64,000 nucleotides of DNA, taken from contig CM048849.1 in the NCBI GenBank assembly GCA_026545225.1, positions 13,461,541 through 13,525,540 on the forward strand. The letters run 5' to 3'. This DNA is from Cornus controversa. Taxonomy: Eukaryota > Streptophyta > Magnoliopsida > Cornales > Cornaceae. Position 1 is the stretch's first letter, and the number at the start of each line of letters is the position of its first letter. This document shows positions 12,310 through 22,965 of the stretch, piece by piece. Both the position numbers and the translations under genes were made by a program. The notes below the pieces were generated by a model. It did no database searches, was not told the origin of the DNA, and was given only the letters and a program-made list of their open reading frames with translations.

Positions 12310-13149
12310 TATTACAAAAAAAATTGAGTATTTATGACTCGCTAGTTACGACACGCATAAATTGCAAGTTGTGTTAAATACATTTTATTTTTGGGTCCGT
12401 GTTGTGGGCACTTTGTTAAATGTTAAAAACACTGTATAGTCAAGGCTTGCACTTAATTGTCCATTTAATATTTTTTAACAACCTATATTTTTAATAATAA
12501 CAACCTATTTGGTATATTGTTAATATACAGTCAAAATTTCCTCACTATGGTATTTCATATTTGGCATCTTCTAGAACACTCACATGTCTCCTTAAGTTCT
12601 CTCCTCACAAGCCTATCAAAGTGCCAAGCAACATATTTTTATCTCTGCAACAACCCTATGATGAAGCAATGATAAGAATCCCTAATTCGAAAGATTAAAG
12701 TTGGAACCCTATAATGAATCACATTAAAGTTAGAAACATCCAATGTTGCCCTAGTTTGCACTCTCTCAATTGATTGCTTGAAATTATTCGGTCATAAACA
12801 TATCTCTAAAATTCGAACCCTCTATAGATGCGTATTGAAGGTTAAACTGACTCTATTAAATCGAGCTTTTGATTAGGTATGTATAATGGTTCTAATTTTA
12901 TTTGAAGAAATCTTACGCGTTCTTCATATTCCACCTAATAAATAGGGCTAATGAATACACCAGCGCCAAGTATAATGAGTTTTCTAATTTAGATATTTCA
13001 CTTAAACAGGGATAAAGAATACTTCAGATTCTCTACTCCAATTTAGATATTTCCAGCTACTGCAATTATCGATTATTTTAACTAAAATTGATCTATATGA
13101 GTAATCTATTCATTAAAATTAGTATTCTTATATTAATATAATTTTTGTC
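11968..13149. other. Intergenic stretch with microsatellite
   Basis: No gene is recognised. A compound microsatellite, (AT)n followed by (AG)n, lies at about 12266-12310. Short relics such as 'gagaggccctaagcgaactt' may come from old transposable elements but cannot be assigned. Confidence 0.4.
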
Positions 13150-13154
13150 TTAAA

Positions 13155-14545
13155 CCCTAATGACTCCATCTTCAGCCTTGTAACTGTAGCTGATGGAATC
13201 CAGTGTATCTAGGGAAATCAAATTCTTCTTCAGTTCTGGAACATGTCTGACATTAGTCAATGTTCTTATTATACTGTTAAATATATTGATTCGAACTGTA
13301 CCGATACCTACAACCTACATGACACATTATTCTCCATCAAAACTTCCCCTCCATCAATGGAACGATAAGAGGTAAGCCAATCCCTATTAGGACAAACATG
13401 ATACGAGTAACCCGAATCAAATATCCACTCATCACTAGAGACATAGATAGAAATGTGAGAACGCTACCACCATTTGAATCACTACCCTTTGCAATAGCCA
13501 CCCTAGTGGCTTCAGAAGATTTTCTCTTTCCCTTCTTACACTCCAAACAGTCTTTCCTGAAGTGCCCTTCCTTGTGATAGGTGAATAATTTCAGCACCTT
13601 CGATTTGTTCTTAGACTTAGAATGACCTCTACTGTCAGACTATCCCTCCTCATTCATTCTCCCTCTAGCAACCAAGTCCTCTGCCGAACTTTTTGTATTG
13701 CCCTCAAATGTCCTTCTCTGCAAGTCCTTAGAATTCAAAGAAGCCTTCATATCTTCTATGGCCAAATTAGTTCTGTCATACATTATTATATTGACAAAGT
13801 TCTTGTAGTAACCCTCGTGGACGGGTGTGAGTGGGCGGGTGCGAAGACAAGACACTGGACTGAGCTACCACACTGACAAGATATAGGGTGCTCAATCCCA
13901 CATCGCCTGGGTGTAGAAAAGGGGATGTGCTTATATGTAGTATGTTCTCTTCAAATGGTATGAGGCCTTTTGGGGTAAAACCCAAAAGCAAAACCGTGCG
14001 GGCTCAGGCCCAAAGCGGACAATATCATACCATGTGTTGGAGCGGGGTATTACAGTTCTCATACGAGGGTTGTAGAGAACACAACAGAATAATAGCCTAA
14101 TTCTCATCCACTATTTTAACATTAATATTCTTTAAATCCATGATGACAACATTAATCTTGTCAATGAGGTGTTTTAGAGACGGGCTTTCCTACATTTGAA
14201 GAGTGAACAACTGCTTCTTTAGGTACAAGCGAATTGCAAGAGATTTTATCATATAACGGGATTCCAACTTGCTCCCCAGCCCATTCGCTGTAGTCTCTCC
14301 AGAAACTTCTCACAAAATCTCGTTACTCAAATACAACAGAATCGCACTGTGTGCTTTCTCCATAGCCTCTTTTTGATCATCCTTCCACTTTTCTGGTAGT
14401 GCATCATTTCCCTTCAGCGCCTTGGATATCCAATGTTAAACCAACATGGCCTATATCCTAACCTGCCATAGGTTAAACTCGTTCATACTGTTAAACTTCT
14501 TGATTTCCATAAACTTGGTTAACAACCCAGCTTATAACTAAAAGC
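13155..14545 (-). pseudogene. copia gag / pre-integrase remnant (copy A)
   Basis: Read on the minus strand, this is a decayed copia gag. The zinc knuckle YHKEGHFRKDC is at about 13545-13580, followed by a Lys/Arg-rich stretch and then the start of the GAG-pre-integrase region. Upstream gag text is spread over 13600-14540 with several stops. The remnant stops abruptly near 13150, before integrase. The primer-binding site lies at 14544-14555 on the minus strand (TGGTATCAGAGC). A TRIM solo LTR interrupts it at 13804-14054. Copy B (35745-36860) keeps the same remnant with the same truncation. Confidence 0.75.
13804..14054 (+). mobile_element. TRIM solo LTR
   Basis: This is a 251-base LTR with ends TGTAGTAACCC...GGGGTATTACA, flanked by the perfect 5-base target-site duplication GTTCT (13799-13803 and 14055-14059). 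The paralogous empty site, with a single GTTCT, is at 36397-36401 in copy B. It is the same family as the complete TRIMs at 25810, 35161 and 39644. The open frames seen across it are LTR artefacts. Confidence 0.95.
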
Positions 14546-14558
14546 TCTGATACCAATT

Positions 14559-15207
14559 TGTTGTGAAAAACAACCGCAAACCAAGCACAATCATGAAACA
14601 CGATATAAAATAAAACAAGCACAACACACAGAACATAAGAATTTACGTGATTCGGTGATGTGCCTATGTCAACGGCAAAGATCCGACAAAAGATTTCACA
14701 ATGCGAAAATTCGGATATTACAAGTTTCAACCCCAAACCCTAGCTCTAGCTCTCTTTTTACATTTTTAGTCTTTAATCTCGTTACTCACTCCAAACCCTT
14801 AGATGTCCTTATATATCGGGTTATAAGAGAGTCATAATCCTGATCCAAAACTCGCAAGCAAAAAATGTGTCATAAAATTTTTTCCGAGGTTGCTACCCCC
14901 AGACTCCTGTGGCTTAAGGCCACACAATTACAATTTTTCGCGTTGTGACCCAGGTCGAGACAAAATTTGGGCCACAACATAACAAGGTATGATATTATCT
15001 ACTTTGGGACTAAGCCCACATAGTGTTTTTAGAGTTATACCCCAAAAGGCCTCACACTATTTGAAGATAGGACTACACATATAAGCACTTCACATTTACC
15101 TTTCTCGAATAATGTGAGATCTTACACTTTTAGCTCACCAGTGTGGTATCCTGTCAGTGTCTCTCCCACCCACCCACAACACACCTGCCTACAAGCCATA
15201 GGCGACA
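14559..15207 (-). mobile_element. copia LTR (5' LTR of minus-strand remnant, copy A)
   Basis: This LTR adjoins the minus-strand primer-binding site at 14544-14555. On the plus strand it starts TGTTGTGAAAAA and ends ATAGGCGACA. The matching LTR in copy B is 36875-37560. No 3' LTR partner is present, in keeping with the truncated gag. Confidence 0.7.
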
Positions 15208-15440
15208 AATTTTGTCTAGATTTATTAAGGCAAACCTCATAGGTGTGACTCGTTGTAAACCTATTGACTTAGTTAACTATATAGAACTTTTAACACAGTT
15301 TAGTAAATAGACTGGAACCTCTCTGGGGATGAAATTAAAGATACCGAGGCACTGTATGCTTTTACAAGTCAAGGACAAATTTTGCCATGAAATCTCATAG
15401 TTTTCTTTCTTCTTTTTATTTCTTTTTTTCATATGGTAAG

Positions 15441-16957
15441 TGATTCGTGTGTGAGTGTGACTCAAAAAGTATATCAATTAAAATTTTCACACTTCGCAAT
15501 AGAACGAATTCCTTGCAGAATAGGGCTATCGAAAGGGGTATTGTACCTCAGGGATTATGGTCTGATGAGTTGGAATACGGAATTAATTCTAATTAAATTT
15601 ATAAGAAAAGAATTTTGATTTTTAAACTAAATTAATTAAAAAGTAAAATAAAATAAATCAAAGGTAAATAGATAATGAAGATAATATAAGAGAAATCTAG
15701 GGTGTTTGACTTCACCACTAACTCCACAATCAATGGTCAATTGAATCAATTATAGGGGAATTACATCATGCATAAGTGGTGTCGATGGCTACAAGCTCAC
15801 CTTCATCCGTCAAGAAGATAACATATGATTAAGGCTAAGCCATGGACTATCTTCGATTGGCATGGGCCATTTGCCTAACTACTCTAATTTAGGGTGCAGT
15901 ATGGTTCATCTTCTCTAGGCATAATCCATCAAAGCTCATAATAATATATTCAGTGATTACCATTGTGTAATAATCTCTCTCATGATCACAGAAAACAAGA
16001 GAGATTGAGTTCAATAACAACAACTAAATATCTAAGACAAGATAAGAAATCATTGAGATTGAATTTACAAGACTTTTATTGCTCAATTCTATACTAAGAA
16101 TCCTCTGAATTACACAATCTATGCATATATATAAAGGTCCCCAATAATTAAAACAATCAAACCATTGATGCTTTGTTAGGGCTACATCAAAACCCTAGTG
16201 GATGAACTAGCCGCTCATGGTAGAAGAAGAAGCTTCAACTGTTGAGGAAGAAGCCATCATCTTTCTGAATTATGCGTATGACTTCGTTCTCCAATGGCTT
16301 TGCGAATATGTTTCTATTCTCTTCTCAGCCCTCTCAGACTCTTTCTGTGTTCTCTCCAATCCCCCCCCCCCAATTCAGCCTCCAAGTCTTCACTTTATTC
16401 CCCAAGAGAATACACCAAAGTCCTAATCCAATTAGGAATAAATTAGGGTTTCCCGCAGCACTAATCAGGTGGGTTTTTTCTGCTGACTTCGGCCTAACTT
16501 TTGACCCACTAGAAGTCCGATTTACAGAATTTTCATGAAATACAAAAGTGTGCAGAATCGAATTTCGTTCAACCTTATGCGTGAATTATGTCGATTTGAG
16601 GCTCAGAAATAAAATCTCTGGTCCGTTTTCCAAAACGGGATTAAGACTGTATTATGCGCAGATTTGGGCTTCAGGCCCGAAACCTTCTTAAGCAGCTGTA
16701 ATTCTCTTGGACCTCTTCCTTGGACTAATTTGAGTTGAAATAAATGGTTGAGTGAATCTCCTTTGATGTAGACTTCATCTCACCATCTTGGATGTCTTCT
16801 TTAAAAGCCCAAAAGCTTGGTTTTAACTGAAATAATCATTAAGGCCCTGAAAATACAGAAAACACTAAAACGAAGTAAAATCACAAAATAATCTATCACT
16901 AAGAGAATAAAATACATAAATTAAGAGGGTAGAATGCGTAACATTCAACGCCTATCA
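15441..16957. mobile_element. Solo LTR, 1.5 kb
   Basis: The termini are TGATTCGTGTG...AACGCCTATCA, in TG...CA form, with the perfect 5-base target-site duplication GTAAG (15436-15440 and 16958-16962). The paralogous uninterrupted site is at about 37780 in copy B (atggcaagacagtcac). It has no primer-binding site or internal coding sequence. The family is not one of the others in this window, and small open frames inside it look fortuitous. Confidence 0.9.
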
Positions 16958-17605
16958 GTAAGACACTCACACACTCACTTTGTCTCTATGAAAACTTAAA
17001 CCAACAACCTTCTAATTTGAAAGGTAAAAAAGTACATTAATGTTTGGTAAATCTCATAGCTTTCTTAATTGAAAAGATAAAAGAATAGTTAATATTTGAA
17101 TTTATATGAAAAAAATATTGATAAATTATTCATAAATCATGTGGCATTGGGGCTATGACCCCAAAGGAGTAATCTAGTAGCACTTTCTCATATTACAAAT
17201 TAGATGTTATTCAATTATTTTTATTATTGAAATATTTACAATTTTAGACATGCTGAAGCAACGAAAATAACTCCAACAATAAACTTTCAAGATTAATGTC
17301 ATGATCTACATTTCATAATGCTGTCTTTCCATCATGATGTTCATTTACAAACACGTGATAATTTAATGTAATTTTTTTTTTTCTGCATTTCTTTTATTTT
17401 ATTTTTTTTTGAATTTTTCCCTTCACAAAATCTTGAAACACCGACATGTTTTAAGATTAAAAGGCCATTCACTAGTTCAATCCAAAAATACGAGGTTTAG
17501 ATAAATACTAGCAAATAGTCATTAAATTTGCCGATAGCAATTCCAATCTTCTACCATTTCATTGTCAGAGCAGTGAGGGACCCCATGGTTATGGGATTCC
17601 AATTA

Positions 17606-17611
<6 letters not shown>

Positions 17612-17645
<34 letters not shown>
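17612..17645. repeat. (AT)n microsatellite upstream of PR10-2
   Basis: This is an (AT)n run in the distal promoter. Copy B has a much shorter AT stretch at the equivalent place (about 38427-38450). Confidence 0.8.
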
Positions 17646-17651
<6 letters not shown>

Positions 17652-17859
17652 CACGCTAGCCATGTGCATAGAATTATTAGCATCCAGATTTGAAAATTCA
17701 AAGTTAGTCATATTTTTTAATATCCAATATTTTGTTCTTTTAAAAAATGTAATCTGATTAGATATTATAATGTAATAAGGAATATTAGGGCCCCATTGGC
17801 ACTCAAATCGATATTTTCTATTTTAATTTACAAAAAGGAATTAAGCCTTAGAATAACTC

Positions 17860-17867
17860 TATAAATA
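17860..17867 (+). promoter_or_regulatory. TATA box of PR10-2
   Basis: TATAAATA in the context CTCTATAAATAGCAGCTT lies about 130 bases before the start codon and is identical in position and sequence to that of PR10-3. Confidence 0.8.
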
Positions 17868-17995
17868 GCAGCTTGAGTTCTTACATTTTCCTCACACCAA
17901 AACTTCTTACAAGCCAATTGATCCTTAGTACTCTTCTTCTCATTCTTCCTTACACCTTTTCAATCTCTTAAGACCTATATATATATATATATATA

Positions 17996-18679
17996 ATGGG
18001 TGTGATCAGTTATGAAATGGAAGTTACCTCCTCAATCCCTCCAGCCAGGATGTTCAAGGCCTTTATTCTTGATGCCGACAACCTCATCCCCAAGATATTG
18101 CCGCAAGCTATCAAGAGTATTGAAATCATCCAAGGGGATGGAGGAGTTGGAACAATCAAGGTGATCACTTTTGGCGAAGGCAAGTTTCTATTATCATCAC
18201 TAAAGTAATGTTTAAAAGTATGAATTGGTGTTGAAATTGGAGGAAAATTCAAGACGCTAATTCAGTGCTTTCAAAGGCAATAGATGTTATTTCTTTACGT
18301 ATTATTCAATAGTGGTTTGCATGTTATATAAACTTATCTAACAAGCTAAAAGGAATTCTGTTTTGTTGATGCATATGCAGGCAGCCAATTCAAGAGTGTG
18401 AAGCACCAAGTTGATGGATTGGACAAAGACAACTTTGTGTATAATTACAGCATAATCGAAGGTGATGCTTTGATGGATGTACTTGAAAAAATCTCTTATG
18501 AGGTCAAAATCGAAGCTTCCTCTGATGGAGGATCCATCTGCAAGACCAATAGTAAATATCACACCAAAGGCGAAGCCCAAATTACAGAGGACGAAATCAA
18601 GGGTGGCAAAGAAAAGGCCTTGGGAATGTTCAAGGCTGTTGAGGCCTACCTCTTGGCAAATCCTGATGCTTACAACTAA
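17996..18679 (+). CDS. PR-10 / Bet v 1-family protein with GC-AG intron (PR10-2)
   Basis: Exon 1 is 17996-18179 (184 bases) and exon 2 is 18381-18679 (299 bases). Together they give 160 residues with no gap against PR10-1. The intron (18180-18380, 201 bases) splits codon 62 after its first base, the usual PR-10 intron position. Its donor is AAG|GCAAGT, so it is a GC-AG intron; the nearby GT would break the frame. The acceptor is TATGCAG|GC. Family marks are the GDGGVG loop at 47-52, the signature with SSDGGSICK near 108-116, Glu97, Glu102, Glu149 and Tyr151. Compared with PR10-1 it has [13 protein letters not shown] at the N-terminus and [11 protein letters not shown] near residue 125. It is likely functional: a cytosolic defence-related ligand-binding protein whose specific ligand is unknown. 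Confidence 0.93.
18180..18380 (+). other. PR10-2 intron with non-canonical GC donor
   Basis: The intron starts GCAAGT and ends TGCAG. The extended donor AAG|GCAAGT pairs perfectly with U1 apart from the C, as is usual for GC-AG introns. The same donor and acceptor are present in PR10-3 (39637-40410), where the intron also carries a TRIM. Confidence 0.9.
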
Positions 18680-21600
18680 CTATATATGTCTTAATATGTC
18701 AATATATATATATATGGTTTCATGCATGAGTGTGTCTTTGTATCATTAATTAAAAATGTGGCTTTCTATGCTTTTCCCTTCCCGCCTTAACTTCCTTTGG
18801 CTTGATAATAATGAGTAAAGAAGATCCATTACGTACGATTGTAATCGTCGGATTACATGTTCTGCCTATTTTGCTTGAAGAGTCCATGTTGTAGTGTTTT
18901 AATAAATAAATAAATAAAATTCTGTAATTCAACGATTAGTTTTGAATGATGGGTGAATTTTCTTTGAATTTAATTACAAGTTTCTCATCTCAAATTTTAG
19001 AAGATTTCTACCTTCATTTACCTTCAATTTTATTCTCCATTGAAACTCACTATAAATAAAATAGACAATCACCAATTAGGAGTGACACCTATCAACGAGA
19101 AAATAAAATAATAAACTTTACTTATTAATTTGGACACATGAGATGTGTAAGTAAAATGATATGTAATAGAAAAGATTGAAAACAAATAATTCATCTTATC
19201 ACGTGAATGTGACCATGAATATGAAAAGTAAGAGATTTAGAGGACAACCAAAAATAACATTAAATTATAGTACTAAAAATGACTTTAAAAACGTAAATAT
19301 ATTATATGAAATGATATGTAATAGAAAAGATTGAAAACAAAGAATTTATGTGACCATATTGCAAGCATGACTTGTTTCAAGTCGATGCAATTACCAATGT
19401 GAAAGGATTTTAAGCAGATGGAGCAGAAACCTTTTCAATTTCCTAGTTTTCTTTTTTCTTTTGGGAAAATTGCGTTTAATAATGATCTGATTATGTACTT
19501 GAGACATTTTGGATGCTTTAGCTGGACAAATGAAGCAGCCGAGATGATGAGGCCCAGAAGTTTGAGTCAGGCTTACAACTTTTGAAATGAATAGAAGGAA
19601 TGCTTTCCAACAAGAAAATCGTAGTGTCATTATCATAACACGAAAGGTCTAAAACTGGTTGGTAGATTGGATGGCCAAGTAAATCCGTGAAAGCAAACAA
19701 AAACCGTGACTTAAAGCAAGTCAAGCCAATGAGAATATATCAATATTGTTGATACACCATTCTGTGGGATTGGCTCTACCCCCGCTCTCATGCAACCAGA
19801 AAGGAACACTAACCTAACTTATATATCACAGAAATTCTGTGTGTTGAGAAATTTCTCCACTAATAAGAATTCATCTTAGAAGAATTCATGGAGTATTGTA
19901 GAATTACTCTTATCGTACCTAGTTAGTGATATTTTTTTCATTAATATATATTTTATTTTCAAAAAAAATAGTTTTTTTTTTCAAAAGGATAAAATTTTAT
20001 TCAAATTTTTCAATGAAAAGAAATTATAATATTTTACTACTTTTTAAATAGAATTTTTAATATTTGTATATGAAATTTTATTTTAGTAAAATGTACAAAA
20101 AAAATCGGAATTGAATTTTAAAGCTAATTTGGTAAGTGATTTAGACTTACTTGTCTTTTGCATGGAAAAGTAAGATTTAGTTATAATTTTCTCTAAAAAA
20201 ATGTTGTTAAAAGATGACAAAATACAATTATGACTTTATGTCTATTTAATGCCAAAGGGAAAAATGAAGTGGCGGTGTATTTAGTATAATATTAGAATGT
20301 TTTTAGAATAATACTCATAAAGCAATTTTTTAAGTAATTCATAAAAGGCAATATTTACTTATGCTAGCTATTTGATGAGTTTTACAAGGCGAGTGCCATG
20401 CCCGAACCATAATTTTTTTTTTCCAAAAAAATGAATACGGATACTTAAATATTGATTAATAATATTTTTTATTTATTGCAATCATATAATTGTCCTTGAT
20501 CAAGTTTTCTTTTGATATATGAATAATCTCAATAAATTCCAAAATTCTATCATGGCTTTAATTATTTGATCAACTAACAAAATCCTAATTCTTTTATTTA
20601 GTAATCTAAAATAATATTTCTAATTTGGACAACGAGTAAGATTAGGTGAAACGTTGGGATTATGGATTTTTGCGTGCTGGTATATATAAAGTCAAGAAAT
20701 AAACAAAAAGAAAACTTATATAATTATCTCTTTTCATTTTCGCAGTGGAAAAAGATTAATAAAACATTACTATCACCAAGAGCATTAGATCCTCCGAAAA
20801 TCTCCTTATGGGTGATAAATAATGATCGATCTAATCATGTGGCAAGAGCAACCATTATTAAAGTACCAATCATTAAAGACAAGTTTTCTAAGTGCCGTAT
20901 GCAGGACAATACATTTCAAACTTCATTTATCAACACTTAACTTTCTTACTGTTCTAGTTTGAGAAATTTAAGTCTAAACCTTTTTTCTTTTTTCACTTTA
21001 GAGATAATGAAATAGAGTTAAAGCACATCATATTTTCTTTTAGAATCCAGTTGTTTTTGTTCTAATTTTTTCATTTCATTAAATAGAATTTTGAATTATT
21101 TATCACTTTAATTACTTTTGCGGGTCTTTATTTCTTTTTTGACACTCATATTTAACGTGACATTTTTATTCTTCTAAGAACTGACATGTTGTTATGTGTC
21201 GAGAGGAACTAAGTAACAAATTTAGATTTAGTTTCAGCTTTTCCAAAAAAAAATTTGAGTGAACCTGGCATGATGGTGAGTTGTAGAAGTTTGACTCAGG
21301 CGTAAAACTTTTGAAATGAATTGAAGGAATGCTTTCCCATGAGGCCATGTGAACACGAATATGGTACTGTCATTATTATAACACAAAAAAGTCTAAACTG
21401 GTTGGAAGATTGAATGCCCAAAGTAAATCCGTGACTTAAAGCAAGTCAAGTCAAGGAGAATATATCAAATCAATGACGTGATTTTCAGTGGAAAATTAGA
21501 ATTCTAGCCATATTGTGTGTGTATTGACAACCAATAAAAATTGAACCCAACACACTTGTTCTTTAGTTGTTAAGCAAGTAATTCATACTCATACTATAGT

Positions 21601-21873
21601 ATTCATATTCATATAAGGGATTAAGTCTATCTTGGGAGTTGAAACTGTTGTTTGGTATAATGAGAAATACACCACTAGCAATTTTGCAAAAATTAACAAA
21701 AATAAAATAAAAAATGAAGCCTAGTGATATTTGTGCTCCACAAATGTCCTAAGGGCGCTCCACTTCCTAATTTCTCTAAAATGAAATTACCAAAAAATCT
21801 ATGTCAAAAAAGAAAGCCGATAAAGGTAACTACAACAAAGGTATCATAATTTTTCGAAGGAAATGAGTAAGGA
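18680..21873. other. 3' flank of PR10-2 within copy A
   Basis: No further gene is supported. The 3' UTR has an AATAAATAAATAAATAAA stretch at about 18900-18918 that could serve as a polyadenylation signal. A block of roughly 190 bases at about 19545-19745 (sharing 'cttttgaaatgaat.gaaggaatgctttcc') recurs in direct orientation at about 21280-21470. Copy B shows the same pair, shortened, at about 41560-41650 and 42900-43040. Confidence 0.5.
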
Positions 21874-22384
21874 GATTTGTGTGTGTAAAATCGGTAGCTA
21901 CGAGGGCTGCCGATTTGTGTGTGTAAGGAGAGAGAAAGGGGGGCTGTGATCTGGTGCTTCACAGACCCCATACAATCGGTTTCCCATTGGTTCAAAAAAA
22001 AAAAAAAAGGCCACAACTCAAGTCTTGGCTTCCTATCTAACAAAAAGTCGGAGCCCCGGCTCCCTAAGCCACGGCTCCATTATTTATATATATATATTCA
22101 AAAAAAGAATCAAAAATAAAAAATATATATAGAGAAAATTATATATAAAAAAATAAAAATTTATGTCAAGAATCAATCAATCAATAAAAAAATCTTTAAA
22201 AAAATTGTGTGAAAATTTGCATTCAACATGCTAAAAAAAAGGGGTAAAAAATAAAAAAAAATCATTTTCAATAAAAAAAATGCTTTCTTATGCTTAAACT
22301 TTCAAGTAACATATAAAAACAAATCTTTTTCTTTTTCCTAAAATAAACTCATTCTTCAAAATTCAAAAAACAAAAAAGTGAACA
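21874..22384. other. A-rich low-complexity spacer
   Basis: Homology to copy B ends here. The stretch 22080-22380 is very A-rich, with many short A runs and 'aaaaataaaaaa' blocks. No gene is seen. Confidence 0.5.
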
Positions 22385-22625
22385 CAGAGTCCTTAAACCC
22401 ATCCTTCGCAATCCAATCGCGGATGGAGATCCATAAACTCAACATTTCAAGAGACATCCGTGACTCGCTCATCTAGCAAATGGAGATCCTTGAACTCAAT
22501 ATTTCAAGAGTCATCCACAACTCACTTGACCACGGATGGGGATCCTTAAATTTAACATTTCAAGAGTCATCCACGACTTTCTTGACCATGAATGGAGATC
22601 CTTAAACTCAACAATCCATGAGTTA
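22385..22625. repeat. 57-base tandem repeat, about 3.5 copies
   Basis: A unit containing 'atttcaagagtcatcca' and 'ggatggagatcctta' repeats with starts at 22444, 22501 and 22557 (periods 57 and 56), plus partial units on each side. It lies next to the gypsy 5' UTR-like sequence and is probably part of that element's untranslated region. Confidence 0.75.
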
Positions 22626-22965
22626 TTCAAGCTAACATATTATTTTCATTGAATTAGGTTTGACCTAATTCTTACCGCAGCTAGTGTCACTCCCCAAAAT
22701 CCGAGTTATCAGAATCCCCATTCCGAAACTCAAATTCTGAGAGTGAACCCGTTCACTCAACCCCATAAATAATCCCAACAATAATCATGCTATAGTATCA
22801 TGCTTTAATACCATGCTGTCACTCCCCGATTTCCGACTCCTAGAAATCGATGGTGATTTAAGTCACCGAAACATACTTCGAATCACAATCACTCTTAATA
22901 TAGTATTTTGATACCAAGACTCCACCTCAATACACTCACTAAAGTATCATGCTCTGATACCATAC
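22626..22965 (-). mobile_element. Repeated LTR-end/primer-binding-site junctions of a gypsy element
   Basis: On the minus strand an LTR end ending GGGGCGTGATA is followed by TGGTATCAGAGC (plus coordinates 22951-22962). A second LTR-end-like block begins at 22817 with its own degenerate primer-binding site at about 22801-22812, and a third LTR-end-like block starts at 22685. Spacings are 149 and 132 bases. This shows element internal sequence lying beyond the 3' LTR, as in a tandem LTR-internal-LTR array left by unequal recombination or slippage. Confidence 0.55.

Larger units (their letters stand above)
13150..21873. repeat. Segmental duplication, copy A (contains PR10-2)
   Basis: This segment matches 35745-49792 (copy B) in the same order and orientation: copia gag remnant, its LTR, a spacer with 'ggggatgaaattaaagata', the PR-10 promoter, gene, 3' flank, and 3 kb beyond it. 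By eye the alignable parts look around 90-95 percent identical, interrupted by insertions private to one copy. Private to A are a TRIM solo LTR (13804-14054), a 1.5-kb solo LTR (15441-16957) and about 300 bases at 19637-19935, which could equally be a deletion in B. The left edge coincides with the truncated end of the copia remnant, so the true breakpoint is not certain. Confidence 0.85.
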
